Source: M269 sp964640795
GTDB lineage: Bacteria; Pseudomonadota; Gammaproteobacteria; Enterobacterales; Alteromonadaceae
Direction of reading: 5' to 3'
Assembly (NCBI GenBank): GCA_964640795.1
Contig: CAZXIN010000016.1
Span: 1 to 64,000 of the forward strand
Length of the DNA: 64,000 nt
Shown here: positions 1 to 10,039 of the stretch, piece by piece
How positions within the stretch are numbered: the stretch's first letter is position 1
Layout of the letters: each line of letters starts with the position of its first letter
Notes under the pieces: generated by a model
Seen by the model: the letters and a program-made list of their open reading frames with translations, nothing else
The model's database searches: none
Told to the model about the DNA's origin: nothing
Program-made: the position numbers and the translations under genes

Positions 1-3000
1 TATTCGCAGAGCAGGTGCAAAACAATCCTGATAATACGGCCCTTGTCTTTGGTGAAATTGAGCTAACTTATTGCGAGCTCGATGTAAGGGTTAATAAGCT
101 AGCAAGCTTGCTTATCAAAAACGGTGTGCAATCACAACATCATATCGGCATCTGTCTTGAGAGAAGTATTGAATCCGTCATATCCATATTAGCTTCTGTG
201 AAATTGAAGATCCCTTATATTCCACTTGATCCTTCATACCCGGAATCTCGCCTAGAATATATGTTCAACAAAGCTGAGTTAGCATTTGTGATTTCTCGTC
301 AGGAAATCGTGGAAACTTTGACTTTTGCATCTGACGCTACTGTGGTCAATATTGATTCACCAGAATTGGTACAACAACCTGCAGAAGCTCCTCAGGTAAC
401 CAAAGTAAACGATAGCCTATTGACCATCTTCACTTCTGGTTCTACGGGTTCTCCAAAAGCTATCTCGTTGCAACAGGCTTCGGTCCTCAATAGGTTGAAT
501 TGGTTTAATGACGTTTGTCCTTTAAAAAACAAAGATGTATGCATCCACAAAACCTCAATGAACTTTGTGGATCACGTAGCCGAAGTACTCCAACCTCTCA
601 CTAGCAATGGTACGTTGCACATTGTCAGTGATGAAGATGTTATGGATACTGCCCGACTCATCAGCTTGATGATTAAGCATAGCGTCACTAGAGTAACCTT
701 AATTCCTAGCTTGTTAAAAGCCATGATGAGCCATGCTCAATTTGTTGAATTGGTTGACTTGCGGACCATCATTTGTAGTGGTGAAACTTTACCGTTAAGC
801 ATTGCGCAAAAAGCGTCTAGCATCTTGCCGTTGGTTCGCATATTTAACTTTTATGGTTCTAGTGAAGTTACTGCTGATGTTACGGCACACGAGATCACGC
901 AAAACTCTGTTACCGATGTGATGTCTTATTTTTCTGAGACAGAAGGCGTTAAATTTGAGCACACCAACTTGCACAATGAAGTTCAGGAGCTGGCTCTTCT
1001 AGATAGCGATAGTTTCACGACGCCTAATGTGGATTTCCATTCGCTAAAGGATCTATTTAAAGATTATCAGGTACCGGAGTTACCTGCATCAATGGACGGT
1101 TACCTAGCGCAAATTAACGAGTCTGTTTTCCCATATTTGATCAATGTTTCTAAGAGTAATTACATTGGTCACATGACCTCAGCTCTTCCTAACTTTATGC
1201 CAGAATTTGCCAGAGTTATGACAATTCTTAATCAGAACATGGTGAAGGTGGAAACATCCAAGAGCTTGTCATTACTTGAAAGACAAGTGTTAGCCATGAT
1301 CCACCAGTTGTTCTACCAAAAAGATGATGAGTTCTACAAAGCTCATGTTCAAGACCCATTTCATGTGTTCGGTGTCATTACCAGTGGTGGTAGCTTAGCT
1401 AATATTACAGCTTTACTGACATCTCGTAACAATGCGCTAATGAAGTTGGGGTATGGAAAGACTGAGCTACGTCAACGAGGCGCTAATGAAATATTGAGGG
1501 AGAAAGGCTACGACAGTATGGCTATTCTATGTTCACCAATGGCTCACTATTCTGTGAAAAAAGCACTGGTCGCTTTAGGTATGGGTGAAAAAGACATCCG
1601 AGTTCTGGATATCGATGAAAACCTGACGGTACAAGCGAACCAGATCAAGACCATGATCGATGAATGTCAGAAAGAAAGAAGATTGGTGATCGCTCTGGTA
1701 GGTATCGCAGGTGCTACAGAAACTGGCAATATAGACCCACTGCCAGTCATGGCAGATATCGCGGAGCAACGTAATATTCACTTTCATGTGGATGCAGCAT
1801 GGGGCGGTGCTTTCCAGTTTTCTGAGCGTTATAAGAAGCGTATTAAGGGGGTAGAAAGAGCTGATACCATCACCTTCTGTGCCCATAAACAACTGTATTT
1901 ACCACAAGGTATCAGTGTTTGTGTCATCAAAAATACTGATTTAAATGGTATTTTGCCTGTACACGCTAACTACCAGTCACAACCTGGTACCTTTGATCTT
2001 GGACAGTATTCACTTGAGGGTTCACGTCCTGCATTGTCGTTGCTTATGCATGCGGCATTCCACTTAATATCTAAAACTGGATATGAGGCATTGATCCAAA
2101 AGAGTATGGACAATACTCGGATGTTCAGAAACTTGCTGGTACAAAACGAAGCCTTCTGGTTGGTGGCGGAACCACAACTGAACATTATCAACTATGTTTA
2201 TGTGCCGAAAGCGGTGCGCTACGCCAAAGGAAAGGCACTATCTGAAATGCAGGTGCAGGCCATTAACGATGCTACAGACTTGATCCAGCGTACACAATTT
2301 GACAGGGGAAGCAGTTTCGTTTCCCGTACCAGATTGAGAGCGTTTGGCAGTAATGACGGCTTGATCACTGTGTTCCGCGTTGTAGTATCTAATCCGTTGG
2401 TAAGCTATGCCGATTTTGAGCAGGTTCTACAAGAACAACTCGATATTGCTTCGGAGCTTGCAGATGTAGATAGTGGTAATCAATCAGTATTGGGACTTAG
2501 CTTAACTAAGTCTGCTCAGGAGCAATGGGATAACTGGTCTGTACCTTTGGGACAGCCTATAGCCAATACAAAAATCTATATTTTAGATCTACAGAACAAC
2601 CTCTTGCCTGTTAGCGCAAAAGGGGAAATCTGTGTGGCGGGTTATCCAGTCACCGGAGGTTATCTAAATGATCCTGAATTAACTGCGAAACATTTTGTTC
2701 CAGACCCATTCAATCCTGGAGGCACGATTTTCAAAACTGGTGACATTGGGCGTTGGAATGGGCTGGGACAGCTAGAGTACTTTGGCCGTAATGATCAACA
2801 GGTGAAAAGGCGTGGCTTCCGTATTGAGTTAGGTGAGATTGAAAACCAATTGTTAAAAGTGGAAGGCGTCGAAAATGCGGTTGTTTCACTAGTTAAAGGT
2901 AAAGGTAAAGGTACCAGAACTGGAAACGATTGGTTGTATGCTTACGTTTCAGGGAGTATGGATGAGTTTTCGGAGGCTTCTGTTGCTGAAAGGGCTCTGG

Positions 3001-3491
3001 AGCCTGCTTATTGTCTGCTAAACACCAACACTCTTAACACTAAATTGAAGGAATTCTTGCCTTCTTACATGTTGCCTGATGCTTTTGTTTGGTTACCAGC
3101 GTTACCCTTATTACCTAACGGGAAAATAAACCGCAGTGTCCTTCCAACGGATTTCGAAGTATCAGGGATAAATAAGTATGAAGCACCGCAAAATTCCCTA
3201 GAAAAGGCTATTTGTGAAATCTGGGCGGATGCCCTTAATAAAGAGCAAATAGGATCAACGGACGATTATTTCTTACTCGGCGGACATTCTCTTTTAGCGA
3301 CAACTACCATCAATGAACTGAATACTAGATTCTCCACCTCAATATCTGTAGCCATGATGTTTGAATATCCGACCCCACGAACCTTTGCAATTGCGATGCA
3401 GGCTATCACCGACATCAATCTCTGTGGCAATGAAGGTGATGACGCAGAGGTTGAAGAAGCTGACGAAGATGAAATTAGTCTAACAATTTGA
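1..3491 (+). CDS. NRPS module with PLP decarboxylase inserted in the adenylation domain (5' partial)
   Basis: The reading frame is open to the left edge (FAEQVQNNPD), so the gene starts upstream, probably with a condensation domain. Numbering from the GTG at position 15, core motifs are A3 (SGSTGSPKA, about 140), A4 (FVDHVAEV, about 183), A5 (FYGSSEVT, about 281), A6 (GEICVAGY, about 871), A7 (KTGDIGRW), A8 (RRGFRIELGEIE, about 930), A10 (LPNGK, about 1033) and a carrier domain with LGGHSLL (Ser about 1092). Between A5 and A6 (about 300-840) sits a complete group II PLP decarboxylase with HVDAAWGG and the PLP lysine in CAHKQLYLPQG (about Lys625). It resembles the PLP-dependent aspartate 1-decarboxylase (PanP-like) family. 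The C-terminal tail is very acidic and probably docks to the next protein. Family assignments are firm; an aspartate or beta-alanine substrate is inference. Confidence 0.95.
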   Translation, partial: FAEQVQNNPDNTALVFGEIELTYCELDVRVNKLASLLIKNGVQSQHHIGICLERSIESVISILASVKLKIPYIPLDPSYPESRLEYMFNKAELAFVISRQEIVETLTFASDATVVNIDSPELVQQPAEAPQVTKVNDSLLTIFTSGSTGSPKAISLQQASVLNRLNWFNDVCPLKNKDVCIHKTSMNFVDHVAEVLQPLTSNGTLHIVSDEDVMDTARLISLMIKHSVTRVTLIPSLLKAMMSHAQFVELVDLRTIICSGETLPLSIAQKASSILPLVRIFNFYGSSEVTADVTAHEITQNSVTDVMSYFSETEGVKFEHTNLHNEVQELALLDSDSFTTPNVDFHSLKDLFKDYQVPELPASMDGYLAQINESVFPYLINVSKSNYIGHMTSALPNFMPEFARVMTILNQNMVKVETSKSLSLLERQVLAMIHQLFYQKDDEFYKAHVQDPFHVFGVITSGGSLANITALLTSRNNALMKLGYGKTELRQRGANEILREKGYDSMAILCSPMAHYSVKKALVALGMGEKDIRVLDIDENLTVQANQIKTMIDECQKERRLVIALVGIAGATETGNIDPLPVMADIAEQRNIHFHVDAAWGGAFQFSERYKKRIKGVERADTITFCAHKQLYLPQGISVCVIKNTDLNGILPVHANYQSQPGTFDLGQYSLEGSRPALSLLMHAAFHLISKTGYEALIQKSMDNTRMFRNLLVQNEAFWLVAEPQLNIINYVYVPKAVRYAKGKALSEMQVQAINDATDLIQRTQFDRGSSFVSRTRLRAFGSNDGLITVFRVVVSNPLVSYADFEQVLQEQLDIASELADVDSGNQSVLGLSLTKSAQEQWDNWSVPLGQPIANTKIYILDLQNNLLPVSAKGEICVAGYPVTGGYLNDPELTAKHFVPDPFNPGGTIFKTGDIGRWNGLGQLEYFGRNDQQVKRRGFRIELGEIENQLLKVEGVENAVVSLVKGKGKGTRTGNDWLYAYVSGSMDEFSEASVAERALEPAYCLLNTNTLNTKLKEFLPSYMLPDAFVWLPALPLLPNGKINRSVLPTDFEVSGINKYEAPQNSLEKAICEIWADALNKEQIGSTDDYFLLGGHSLLATTTINELNTRFSTSISVAMMFEYPTPRTFAIAMQAITDINLCGNEGDDAEVEEADEDEISLTI

Positions 3492-3550
3492 ACTGGCTGC
3501 CAGAAGCCAATTTAAATTAGGAAATAAATAAAATACAGGGTAATAAAAAG

Positions 3551-6500
3551 ATGAAACTAACGGATGTATTTAACCTACTAAAACAGCGCAACATCAGCAT
3601 TGGTATCGACGATGGAAAGCTGAAAGTTATCGATGCTGAAAGTAACCTAGACAACAAATTGATCGAGATGTTGAAAGAGCACAAACCTGCTTTAATAGAA
3701 GTGCTTTCAAATCGAACCAAGTTCTCAATAAGTGATTTTCCACTAGCGGAATTATCGGAAGAAGAACTTGAAGAAATTGTTCATCAAACACCCTTACTCA
3801 GCGATATTTATGCCGCCACGGCCGTACAAGCAGGTATGTTATTTGAAGAACATTTGTCACAGCAAAGCGGTGAGTACACATTGCATTATCAAAGTACGGT
3901 TAAGGAACAATTAGACACCACTCGTGTCAAAGGGGCATTACAGGCGTTAACTGCAAAACACAGCATCTTGAGAACCAGCTTTACGGGTCTTGAAACCAGT
4001 CAGGTAAAACAAGTTGTATTGTCTGAAGCTACGGTAAATGTGACTGAAGTGGATTTGCTGGGGCAAGACAATGATGCCCGTGCTGAATCTATCGACGACT
4101 ACAAAGCACACCAGAAGACCATAAGCTTTGACTTTCGTAAACCTCCATTGCTTCGCTGTGCGGTATTCAATTATGACTCAGAGCAATTCACCATGTTATG
4201 GAGTTTCCACCATACCATCCTTGATGGTGTAGGGTTACATGTGCTGGTCGCCGATTTCTGGCAAGCCTATGAAAACGGTGGGGGCGATATTGAAACAGGT
4301 GCTCTTGATACAAAACCACAGCCGCAATTTAAAAATTATATCCGATGGCTTGCAGCACAAAACAAAGATGAGAGTATTAAGTATTGGAAAGACTACCTTG
4401 CTGATGCTTCTTTACAGCCTTGCCTGCATAGGTCCACTGGTGCGCCTCTCTTGAAAGAGGCAACGGTTTCAACTATCCATTTGCCTGCAATCAGCCAAGA
4501 AATCACGAAAGCTCTGAGCAACGTTGCTCGAGAAGCAAGAACGACACTCTTTACCACGATGCAACTCTGTTGGGGCTTGCTGCTAATGCAATATGCAGGT
4601 CGTAACGATGTACTTTTCGGTAGTCCATGGTCAGACAGACCTTCGGATCTGGAAGGTTCTGAACACATCGCGGGTGTTATGTTAAATACGGTTCCTACAA
4701 GAGTTAAATTCGAAGCCAACGCTAGCTTGAAGGCTTGTTTGCAATATCTGCACAAAGATAGCGGAGAGAAATACGCTCATAACTATGTTTCTTTGCAGGA
4801 ATTACATAAGCTGACGGACGCCGATATTGATGGTATTTTTGATACGCTATTCATTTCCCACAATTACCAGTCACTGACTACGGGAGCGTCGGAAGCAGCA
4901 AACAATAGTGTCAAGTTTTTGTCCGGTCACGTAGAACAGGAATATAAAAACCCATGCACAGTGACTTGGTCAGTGCACAATCAGGAGCTTCGTATTAGTC
5001 TGCAGATCAGAAACGATCTGTTTGATGATGCTTTCATTGCACGATTGCAAACCAGATTATATAAGGTTATCGACGTGGTCGCTAGCGCCAGTTTAGAAGC
5101 CCCAATTTCTGAACTGAAGGCCATATTTAACAGAACTGAAACTAAGAAATTATCGACAGAGTCTCTGTCAGAGAATACCCCAATGAAAGGTGATGTTGTA
5201 ACCCGGTTCATTGAGGTTGCTAAAAACAATCCGAAAGCTGTTGCTATTCGTTCCTGTGACGAAGTTGTCAAATACAAAGATTTGGATGAAAAATCCAACC
5301 AATTGAGTAACTACCTTATAGAAGCTGGTGTGAGTCAAGGATCGACAGTGGCTATTGCCATGGAGAAGAAGATTAACTTAGTGGTAGCCATTTTGGGTGT
5401 TGCTAAAGCGGGGGCGAATTTCGTTTTGCTAGACAACAATGATCCAACTAACTGGAACTTGAAGTTGTTGGAAAAGGTTGGCCATGGTGTAGCGATAACC
5501 GAAGCCGATATTGAAAGTTATTATCCACTTGAAGAGATCAATACTATTCTATTGGATGATCGCAAAACCGCTAAGAAAATTTCAAAACAGAAGAAGCATG
5601 CTCCAGATGTGACCATTAGTTTCAATACCCGCTTCGCACTACAAAATACCGCCACCAACGGCAACCAAGATCAAGCCTTGTGGGTTAGCCATGGTAACGT
5701 ACTGGCGATGAGTGATGCTGCTTTAGATAATTTCAAGAGTGACGCACTGTCAGCAACATTATTCAGCAGTGCTGTTTCAAGTCCATTATCCCTGTTTAGT
5801 ATTTTTGCACCACTACTCATTGCTGGAACCGTAGTTCTGGTGGAAGATATTTATGAAATTTGTTTTGACGACTGCTTAGCGCCCACCATGGTGACCGTGA
5901 CTGCCAACGAATTCCAAGAATTGAAGAAACGTCGTTTTGATTTATCAGGCATTGCCTGCGTGAACTATTTATATGACCCATTCGAGCACCAAAATCTGGC
6001 GAGCCAGCTCAAAGACGACAAAATAAACCTTGTTATGTTGGACCCCAGAAGTACGACGTTTTCTTTCATCAATACCAATGTTACTGAGCTGGCATCTGTT
6101 CCAGATTTTGCTTTATTTGGCAATGCTCATGGACTCGTATTTGATACTGATAATTTGCAGCAACCCCTTGATGCAGTTGGCAGTTTAGTCATCTCCGGTA
6201 ATACAGTGGTTGACATCGAAAATGCTTCTACAAATACGGTTGACAATTCATCCGAAGATCTTAGAATGGATAATCGATGTGTAAAATATTATGCGTACGA
6301 TGTGCTAGCTGTAGCTCGTGACAACGCAAGGTATTCACTAGCTCATGAAGCTCTAAGGCACATTACTAAAAACTCTAATATGGTGAGTCTCAACACCGTC
6401 GAAGATGTGCTTATGGCAATGGAAGGTGTTGTAAATGTAAATGTCATAATACGCAATGATCCTGGTACGAAAACCCGGATGGTGGCTTACATCACCATGG

Positions 6501-6979
6501 AAGAGTCTATTGGTTACAAAGACGATTATAGCGATAACAGCCTCTACTATGATCGGATTGCCGAATGCAAAGAATGGATTCAGGAAAGACTCCCTAAAGC
6601 TTTTATGCCGGATAATATCGTCTTTTTGGATGAGCAGCCAGACACAAAAGGTCGGGCATTGACCAGTCACTATTTACCGAGTCCTGAAGAACTCACCAGG
6701 AAGATGCGCAAATACGTTGCGCCTTCTGACGAATACGAGAAGAGCATCGTGAGCTTCTGGGAAAAGTGTTTCCATATTCGAGATATCAGCGTCGAAAATG
6801 ACTTTTTTGATCTTGGTGGAACATCTATGCAGCAAATGCGCATACAGGCCAATATCAAAAAAGAATACGGAATTGATATTGCTATTGAGTTCTTGTTCGA
6901 AGTTTCTACTCCGGCAGAACAGGCCAGGTTAGTTAAAGAGCGTGTTCGTACAACACAACAAGAAGCAGAAAAAGTATAA
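3551..6979 (+). CDS. NRPS: TubC-type docking, condensation, degenerate adenylation, carrier domain
   Basis: Residues 1-55 form a TubC_N-like docking domain, matching the acidic tail of the preceding NRPS. A condensation domain follows (about 75-500) with an intact HHTILDG catalytic motif. The next 450 residues align with an adenylation domain only loosely: the A3 phosphate-binding loop reads QNTATNGNQDQ, the usual YGPTE (A5) and TGD (A7) signatures are absent, and the A10 lysine region reads TKGRAL. The domain is therefore probably unable to activate an amino acid. The C-terminal carrier domain is intact (DLGGTSMQQM). There is no thioesterase or reductase domain, so loading of this carrier and release of product must be done in trans or elsewhere. 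It is co-directional with its neighbours and probably in one operon. Confidence 0.93.
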   Translation: MKLTDVFNLLKQRNISIGIDDGKLKVIDAESNLDNKLIEMLKEHKPALIEVLSNRTKFSISDFPLAELSEEELEEIVHQTPLLSDIYAATAVQAGMLFEEHLSQQSGEYTLHYQSTVKEQLDTTRVKGALQALTAKHSILRTSFTGLETSQVKQVVLSEATVNVTEVDLLGQDNDARAESIDDYKAHQKTISFDFRKPPLLRCAVFNYDSEQFTMLWSFHHTILDGVGLHVLVADFWQAYENGGGDIETGALDTKPQPQFKNYIRWLAAQNKDESIKYWKDYLADASLQPCLHRSTGAPLLKEATVSTIHLPAISQEITKALSNVAREARTTLFTTMQLCWGLLLMQYAGRNDVLFGSPWSDRPSDLEGSEHIAGVMLNTVPTRVKFEANASLKACLQYLHKDSGEKYAHNYVSLQELHKLTDADIDGIFDTLFISHNYQSLTTGASEAANNSVKFLSGHVEQEYKNPCTVTWSVHNQELRISLQIRNDLFDDAFIARLQTRLYKVIDVVASASLEAPISELKAIFNRTETKKLSTESLSENTPMKGDVVTRFIEVAKNNPKAVAIRSCDEVVKYKDLDEKSNQLSNYLIEAGVSQGSTVAIAMEKKINLVVAILGVAKAGANFVLLDNNDPTNWNLKLLEKVGHGVAITEADIESYYPLEEINTILLDDRKTAKKISKQKKHAPDVTISFNTRFALQNTATNGNQDQALWVSHGNVLAMSDAALDNFKSDALSATLFSSAVSSPLSLFSIFAPLLIAGTVVLVEDIYEICFDDCLAPTMVTVTANEFQELKKRRFDLSGIACVNYLYDPFEHQNLASQLKDDKINLVMLDPRSTTFSFINTNVTELASVPDFALFGNAHGLVFDTDNLQQPLDAVGSLVISGNTVVDIENASTNTVDNSSEDLRMDNRCVKYYAYDVLAVARDNARYSLAHEALRHITKNSNMVSLNTVEDVLMAMEGVVNVNVIIRNDPGTKTRMVAYITMEESIGYKDDYSDNSLYYDRIAECKEWIQERLPKAFMPDNIVFLDEQPDTKGRALTSHYLPSPEELTRKMRKYVAPSDEYEKSIVSFWEKCFHIRDISVENDFFDLGGTSMQQMRIQANIKKEYGIDIAIEFLFEVSTPAEQARLVKERVRTTQQEAEKV

Positions 6980-7006
6980 CCATTATTGGAATAGAGGAAA
7001 TCAAAG

Positions 7007-7705
7007 ATGAGTAGCAACAAAGTCGTTTTGGATAAAGCGAATAAAAGCTATACCAAAGGTAAACTCAAAGTGCCCGTTCTTAAAGATCTTTCGTTAACTA
7101 TTGAGCGAGGTGAGTTTGTCGCCATTATGGGGCCTTCGGGCACAGGTAAATCCACTCTTTTAAACATCATCAGTGGCCTTGACCAAATTGATTCGGGTAG
7201 CATTAACGTATTTGGTGAAGATATTAATAAACTTAGTAAAGGTAAATTGGCAGATTGGAGAGCCAAACACCTCGGCTTCGTATTCCAATCTTATCATCTA
7301 ATTCAAGTTCTAAATGCTGCGCAAAATGTTGAGCTGCCACTGCTATTGGGTAAAGACAACTCAGACCTACGTCAGCGCAAGGTTAACTCGGCTTTGCAGC
7401 TGGTTAATTTGGGAGATAAGTCGAAGAATTTTCCTTCTGAATTATCTGGTGGTCAGGAGCAACGAGTCGCTATTGCAAGAGCAATTGTGGCAGACCCGGA
7501 TATTCTGATATGTGACGAACCAACGGGTGGTCTTGATAAGGAAAACTCCATTGAAATTCTGGAATTGTTAAAAGCTCTTAATGAAGAGCAGGGCAAAACA
7601 GTCATCATGGTGACTCACGATCAATCGGCAGCAGAATATGCCTCAAGGACTTTGATGTTAACTTCTCAAAAAGATGAGCAGACGGAGTCTGCTGCCGCAA
7701 AATAA
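7007..7705 (+). CDS. ABC transporter ATP-binding protein (MacB/LolD type)
   Basis: The 232-residue cytoplasmic ATPase carries Walker A GPSGTGKST, signature LSGGQEQRVAIARA, Walker B ILICDEPTGGLD and the H-loop MVTHD. The sequence class is the MacB/LolD/FtsE branch, which pairs with FtsX-type permeases. The two genes that follow are such permeases and a membrane fusion protein lies further on, so together they make a MacAB-like export system, probably for the peptide made by the upstream NRPSs. The start is supported by GAGGAAATCAAAG just before the ATG. The export cargo is inferred from context only. Confidence 0.95.
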   Translation: MSSNKVVLDKANKSYTKGKLKVPVLKDLSLTIERGEFVAIMGPSGTGKSTLLNIISGLDQIDSGSINVFGEDINKLSKGKLADWRAKHLGFVFQSYHLIQVLNAAQNVELPLLLGKDNSDLRQRKVNSALQLVNLGDKSKNFPSELSGGQEQRVAIARAIVADPDILICDEPTGGLDKENSIEILELLKALNEEQGKTVIMVTHDQSAAEYASRTLMLTSQKDEQTESAAAK

Positions 7706-7714
7706 GGTAGTGAC

Positions 7715-8875
7715 ATGAACTTATCAGTTTTAGTACTAAAGAACATGTTTAGGAACAAATTACGGTTTTTCCTAACTTTCTTTTCTGTCATGGTGGCGTT
7801 TTTGTTGTTCGGTTTTTTAAGCGCGGTACAACAATATTACGCCAATACTGGTGATGAGACCGGCGACAGACGCATCGTCACCACCAATCGACTCACCATT
7901 ACTCAGCCTGTTCCTATGGTTTATCATAGCTATATGGCGCAAGCTGAAGGTGTAGAAGCTGTCAGCCGTCAATCCTGGTTTGGTGGTTACTTCAAGGAAG
8001 TCAAAAACAAGTTTGCCCATTATGCTGTTGATCCTGAAAGCTACGCAAAGTTATTCCCTGAATTACAAATTTCGGCTGAAACCTTGGAAAGATGGGAATC
8101 TACGAAAGATGGTATTCTAGTAACACCTGGATTGGCAGCAAACAATGGTTGGCAAGTGGGTGACAAGATTCCAATTCAGTCTTACATCTGGCCCAGCAAA
8201 CCTAATCAATTTACTTGGTATTTCACTTTGGTAGGCATCACAGAAGCTGCATCAATGCAGCAAGAGAGGGTGCTTATGCGCTTCGATTACTACGAAGAAA
8301 ACAATCTATATTGGGAAGGCAACGTGGATGAAATTTTGGCTCTTGCTAGTCCAACCACTGACGTTGACCAAGTGGCTTCAAATATCGACGACATTTTTGT
8401 TGATCAACGTGTGGCAACGCGCTCCAGACCAGAGTTGCTATTTAAAGCCCAGTTCAATAAGCGGTATGAAGCGCTGGAGCAGGTAATTGTATTTGTGACA
8501 GTAGCTGTGTTGCTTACCATATTATTGGTAACTTCCAATAATATCAGCACGTCAGTAAAGGAGCGCATTGGTGAGTACTCGGTGATGCAGGTTTTGGGAT
8601 TTTCTCCGAAAACTATCATCCTCACGATTGTGGCGGAAGTGTTCACATTGATAACAGTTGCGGGAATGTGCGGCTTGGCATTAGCGAAAATTTGTATTGA
8701 AGCCATTGCTCCTCAATTTCTTTCATTTTCAGAATTGCAAAATATCACCATCAATAATCAGTCTTTTGTCACTTCTATCGCATTGATCTTGTTCATTAGT
8801 GCAATAGGCGTGTTGGCTCCAACTTTGCGAGTCCGTCAGCCCCAAATCGCTCAAGTATTGAGAGGTAATAAATGA
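7715..8875 (+). CDS. FtsX/MacB-type ABC permease (first of two)
   Basis: The 386-residue inner-membrane protein has one N-terminal membrane helix (about 15-35), a large periplasmic domain and three C-terminal helices (about 255-375), the topology of MacB/FtsX permeases without a fused ATPase. It starts 9 bases after the ATPase gene, and its 3' end overlaps the second permease by 4 bases (ATGA), indicating translational coupling. It probably forms a heterodimer with the next gene product and works with the ATPase at 7007. Cargo specificity cannot be read from sequence. Confidence 0.9.
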   Translation: MNLSVLVLKNMFRNKLRFFLTFFSVMVAFLLFGFLSAVQQYYANTGDETGDRRIVTTNRLTITQPVPMVYHSYMAQAEGVEAVSRQSWFGGYFKEVKNKFAHYAVDPESYAKLFPELQISAETLERWESTKDGILVTPGLAANNGWQVGDKIPIQSYIWPSKPNQFTWYFTLVGITEAASMQQERVLMRFDYYEENNLYWEGNVDEILALASPTTDVDQVASNIDDIFVDQRVATRSRPELLFKAQFNKRYEALEQVIVFVTVAVLLTILLVTSNNISTSVKERIGEYSVMQVLGFSPKTIILTIVAEVFTLITVAGMCGLALAKICIEAIAPQFLSFSELQNITINNQSFVTSIALILFISAIGVLAPTLRVRQPQIAQVLRGNK

Positions 8876-10029
8876 ATTATTTTCAGCAAATATTGAAACT
8901 TACTCAGGTAAATATTCGCAGTTTACCTTCAAGATGGCGTACCGGTGCTGTTCTAGTGACAGGTATTGCTGCTGTATCTGCAGTACTCATTAGCATTATG
9001 GCGCTGTTAAATGGTTTCGAGCACACAGTACAGTCTGCAGGAAAAGACAATGTTGCTATTGTGATAAGAGATTCAGCGGGTTCTGAGATGCGTAGCTTTA
9101 TGCGTGCGGAAAACGCCGATATTATCGCCAGTACTATTGGTAGTTCTGGAGCATCAAGAGAACTCTATACCAGTGCTGAATTGCCTCACCCTAATAGTGA
9201 CTTCTTCTTGAATATTGGTCTTAGAGGTGTAGCAGATAATGTATTTGAGGTTCATGAGCCTCCGACTTTCCTGCAAGGCCAGATGTTTCAATCGGGTACT
9301 ACTGAGATTATCGTTGGTGCTAAAGCTTATGTTGAAATAGGGGCACCTGCTCTCAACAGCAAGATTGAAATTGGTAATGTTGAGTGGAACATAGTGGGCG
9401 TTTTCGCGGATGCGGGGTCTGTTTACGAGTCTGAGATATGGATGGATGTTATCTTACTTCGCCAGCTGTTTAACCGAGGCTATTCTTCTGTTCGCGTGAA
9501 ATTTGATAATCCTGTTGCCTTGCAGGAAATGCGCGAGGCATTAGCTAATGATGCACGTCTTTCAGTGCAATTGATGACGGAAAGAGAATACTTCAACTCA
9601 CAATCCATGGATATAAGCAGGTTCATTACTTTGGTAGGCTTACCTTTGATTGTGCTAATGAGCCTTGGTGCAATATTAGCCTCTGTAAATACTATGGGAA
9701 TTTTGGTGGATTCCAGAATGCGTGAATACAGCACACTACAAGCGATTGGTTATAAACCAGGTAGTGTTTATTGGTCCTGTGTACTTGAGTCATTATTCCT
9801 AGCGTTATTAGGAGCGGCCATTGGTCTTGGCTTAGTGTTCCTAGTAGCGAATGGCTATGAAGTCACTACTGTGAATCAAGTGTCCTTCTCACAAGTTCAC
9901 TTTACCTTGTCCATTAATGCAAACGTTGCAATGAAGGCCTTTGTACTGGCTTTGATCTTAGGAGTTATAGGCAGTGTGGCCTCACTACTTAAGATTAGGA
10001 AAATGTCCGTTGCTGAAGCCTTGTGCTAA
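8872..10029 (+). CDS. FtsX/MacB-type ABC permease (second of two)
   Basis: The 385-residue protein has the same layout as the preceding permease: an N-terminal membrane helix (about 25-48), a periplasmic domain, and three C-terminal helices (about 260-375). It overlaps the previous gene by 4 bases. Two non-identical permeases suggest a heterodimeric half-transporter pair. Its place between NRPS genes and a membrane fusion protein supports export of the cluster product. Confidence 0.9.
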   Translation: MNYFQQILKLTQVNIRSLPSRWRTGAVLVTGIAAVSAVLISIMALLNGFEHTVQSAGKDNVAIVIRDSAGSEMRSFMRAENADIIASTIGSSGASRELYTSAELPHPNSDFFLNIGLRGVADNVFEVHEPPTFLQGQMFQSGTTEIIVGAKAYVEIGAPALNSKIEIGNVEWNIVGVFADAGSVYESEIWMDVILLRQLFNRGYSSVRVKFDNPVALQEMREALANDARLSVQLMTEREYFNSQSMDISRFITLVGLPLIVLMSLGAILASVNTMGILVDSRMREYSTLQAIGYKPGSVYWSCVLESLFLALLGAAIGLGLVFLVANGYEVTTVNQVSFSQVHFTLSINANVAMKAFVLALILGVIGSVASLLKIRKMSVAEALC

Positions 10030-10039
10030 TTAATCAAAA

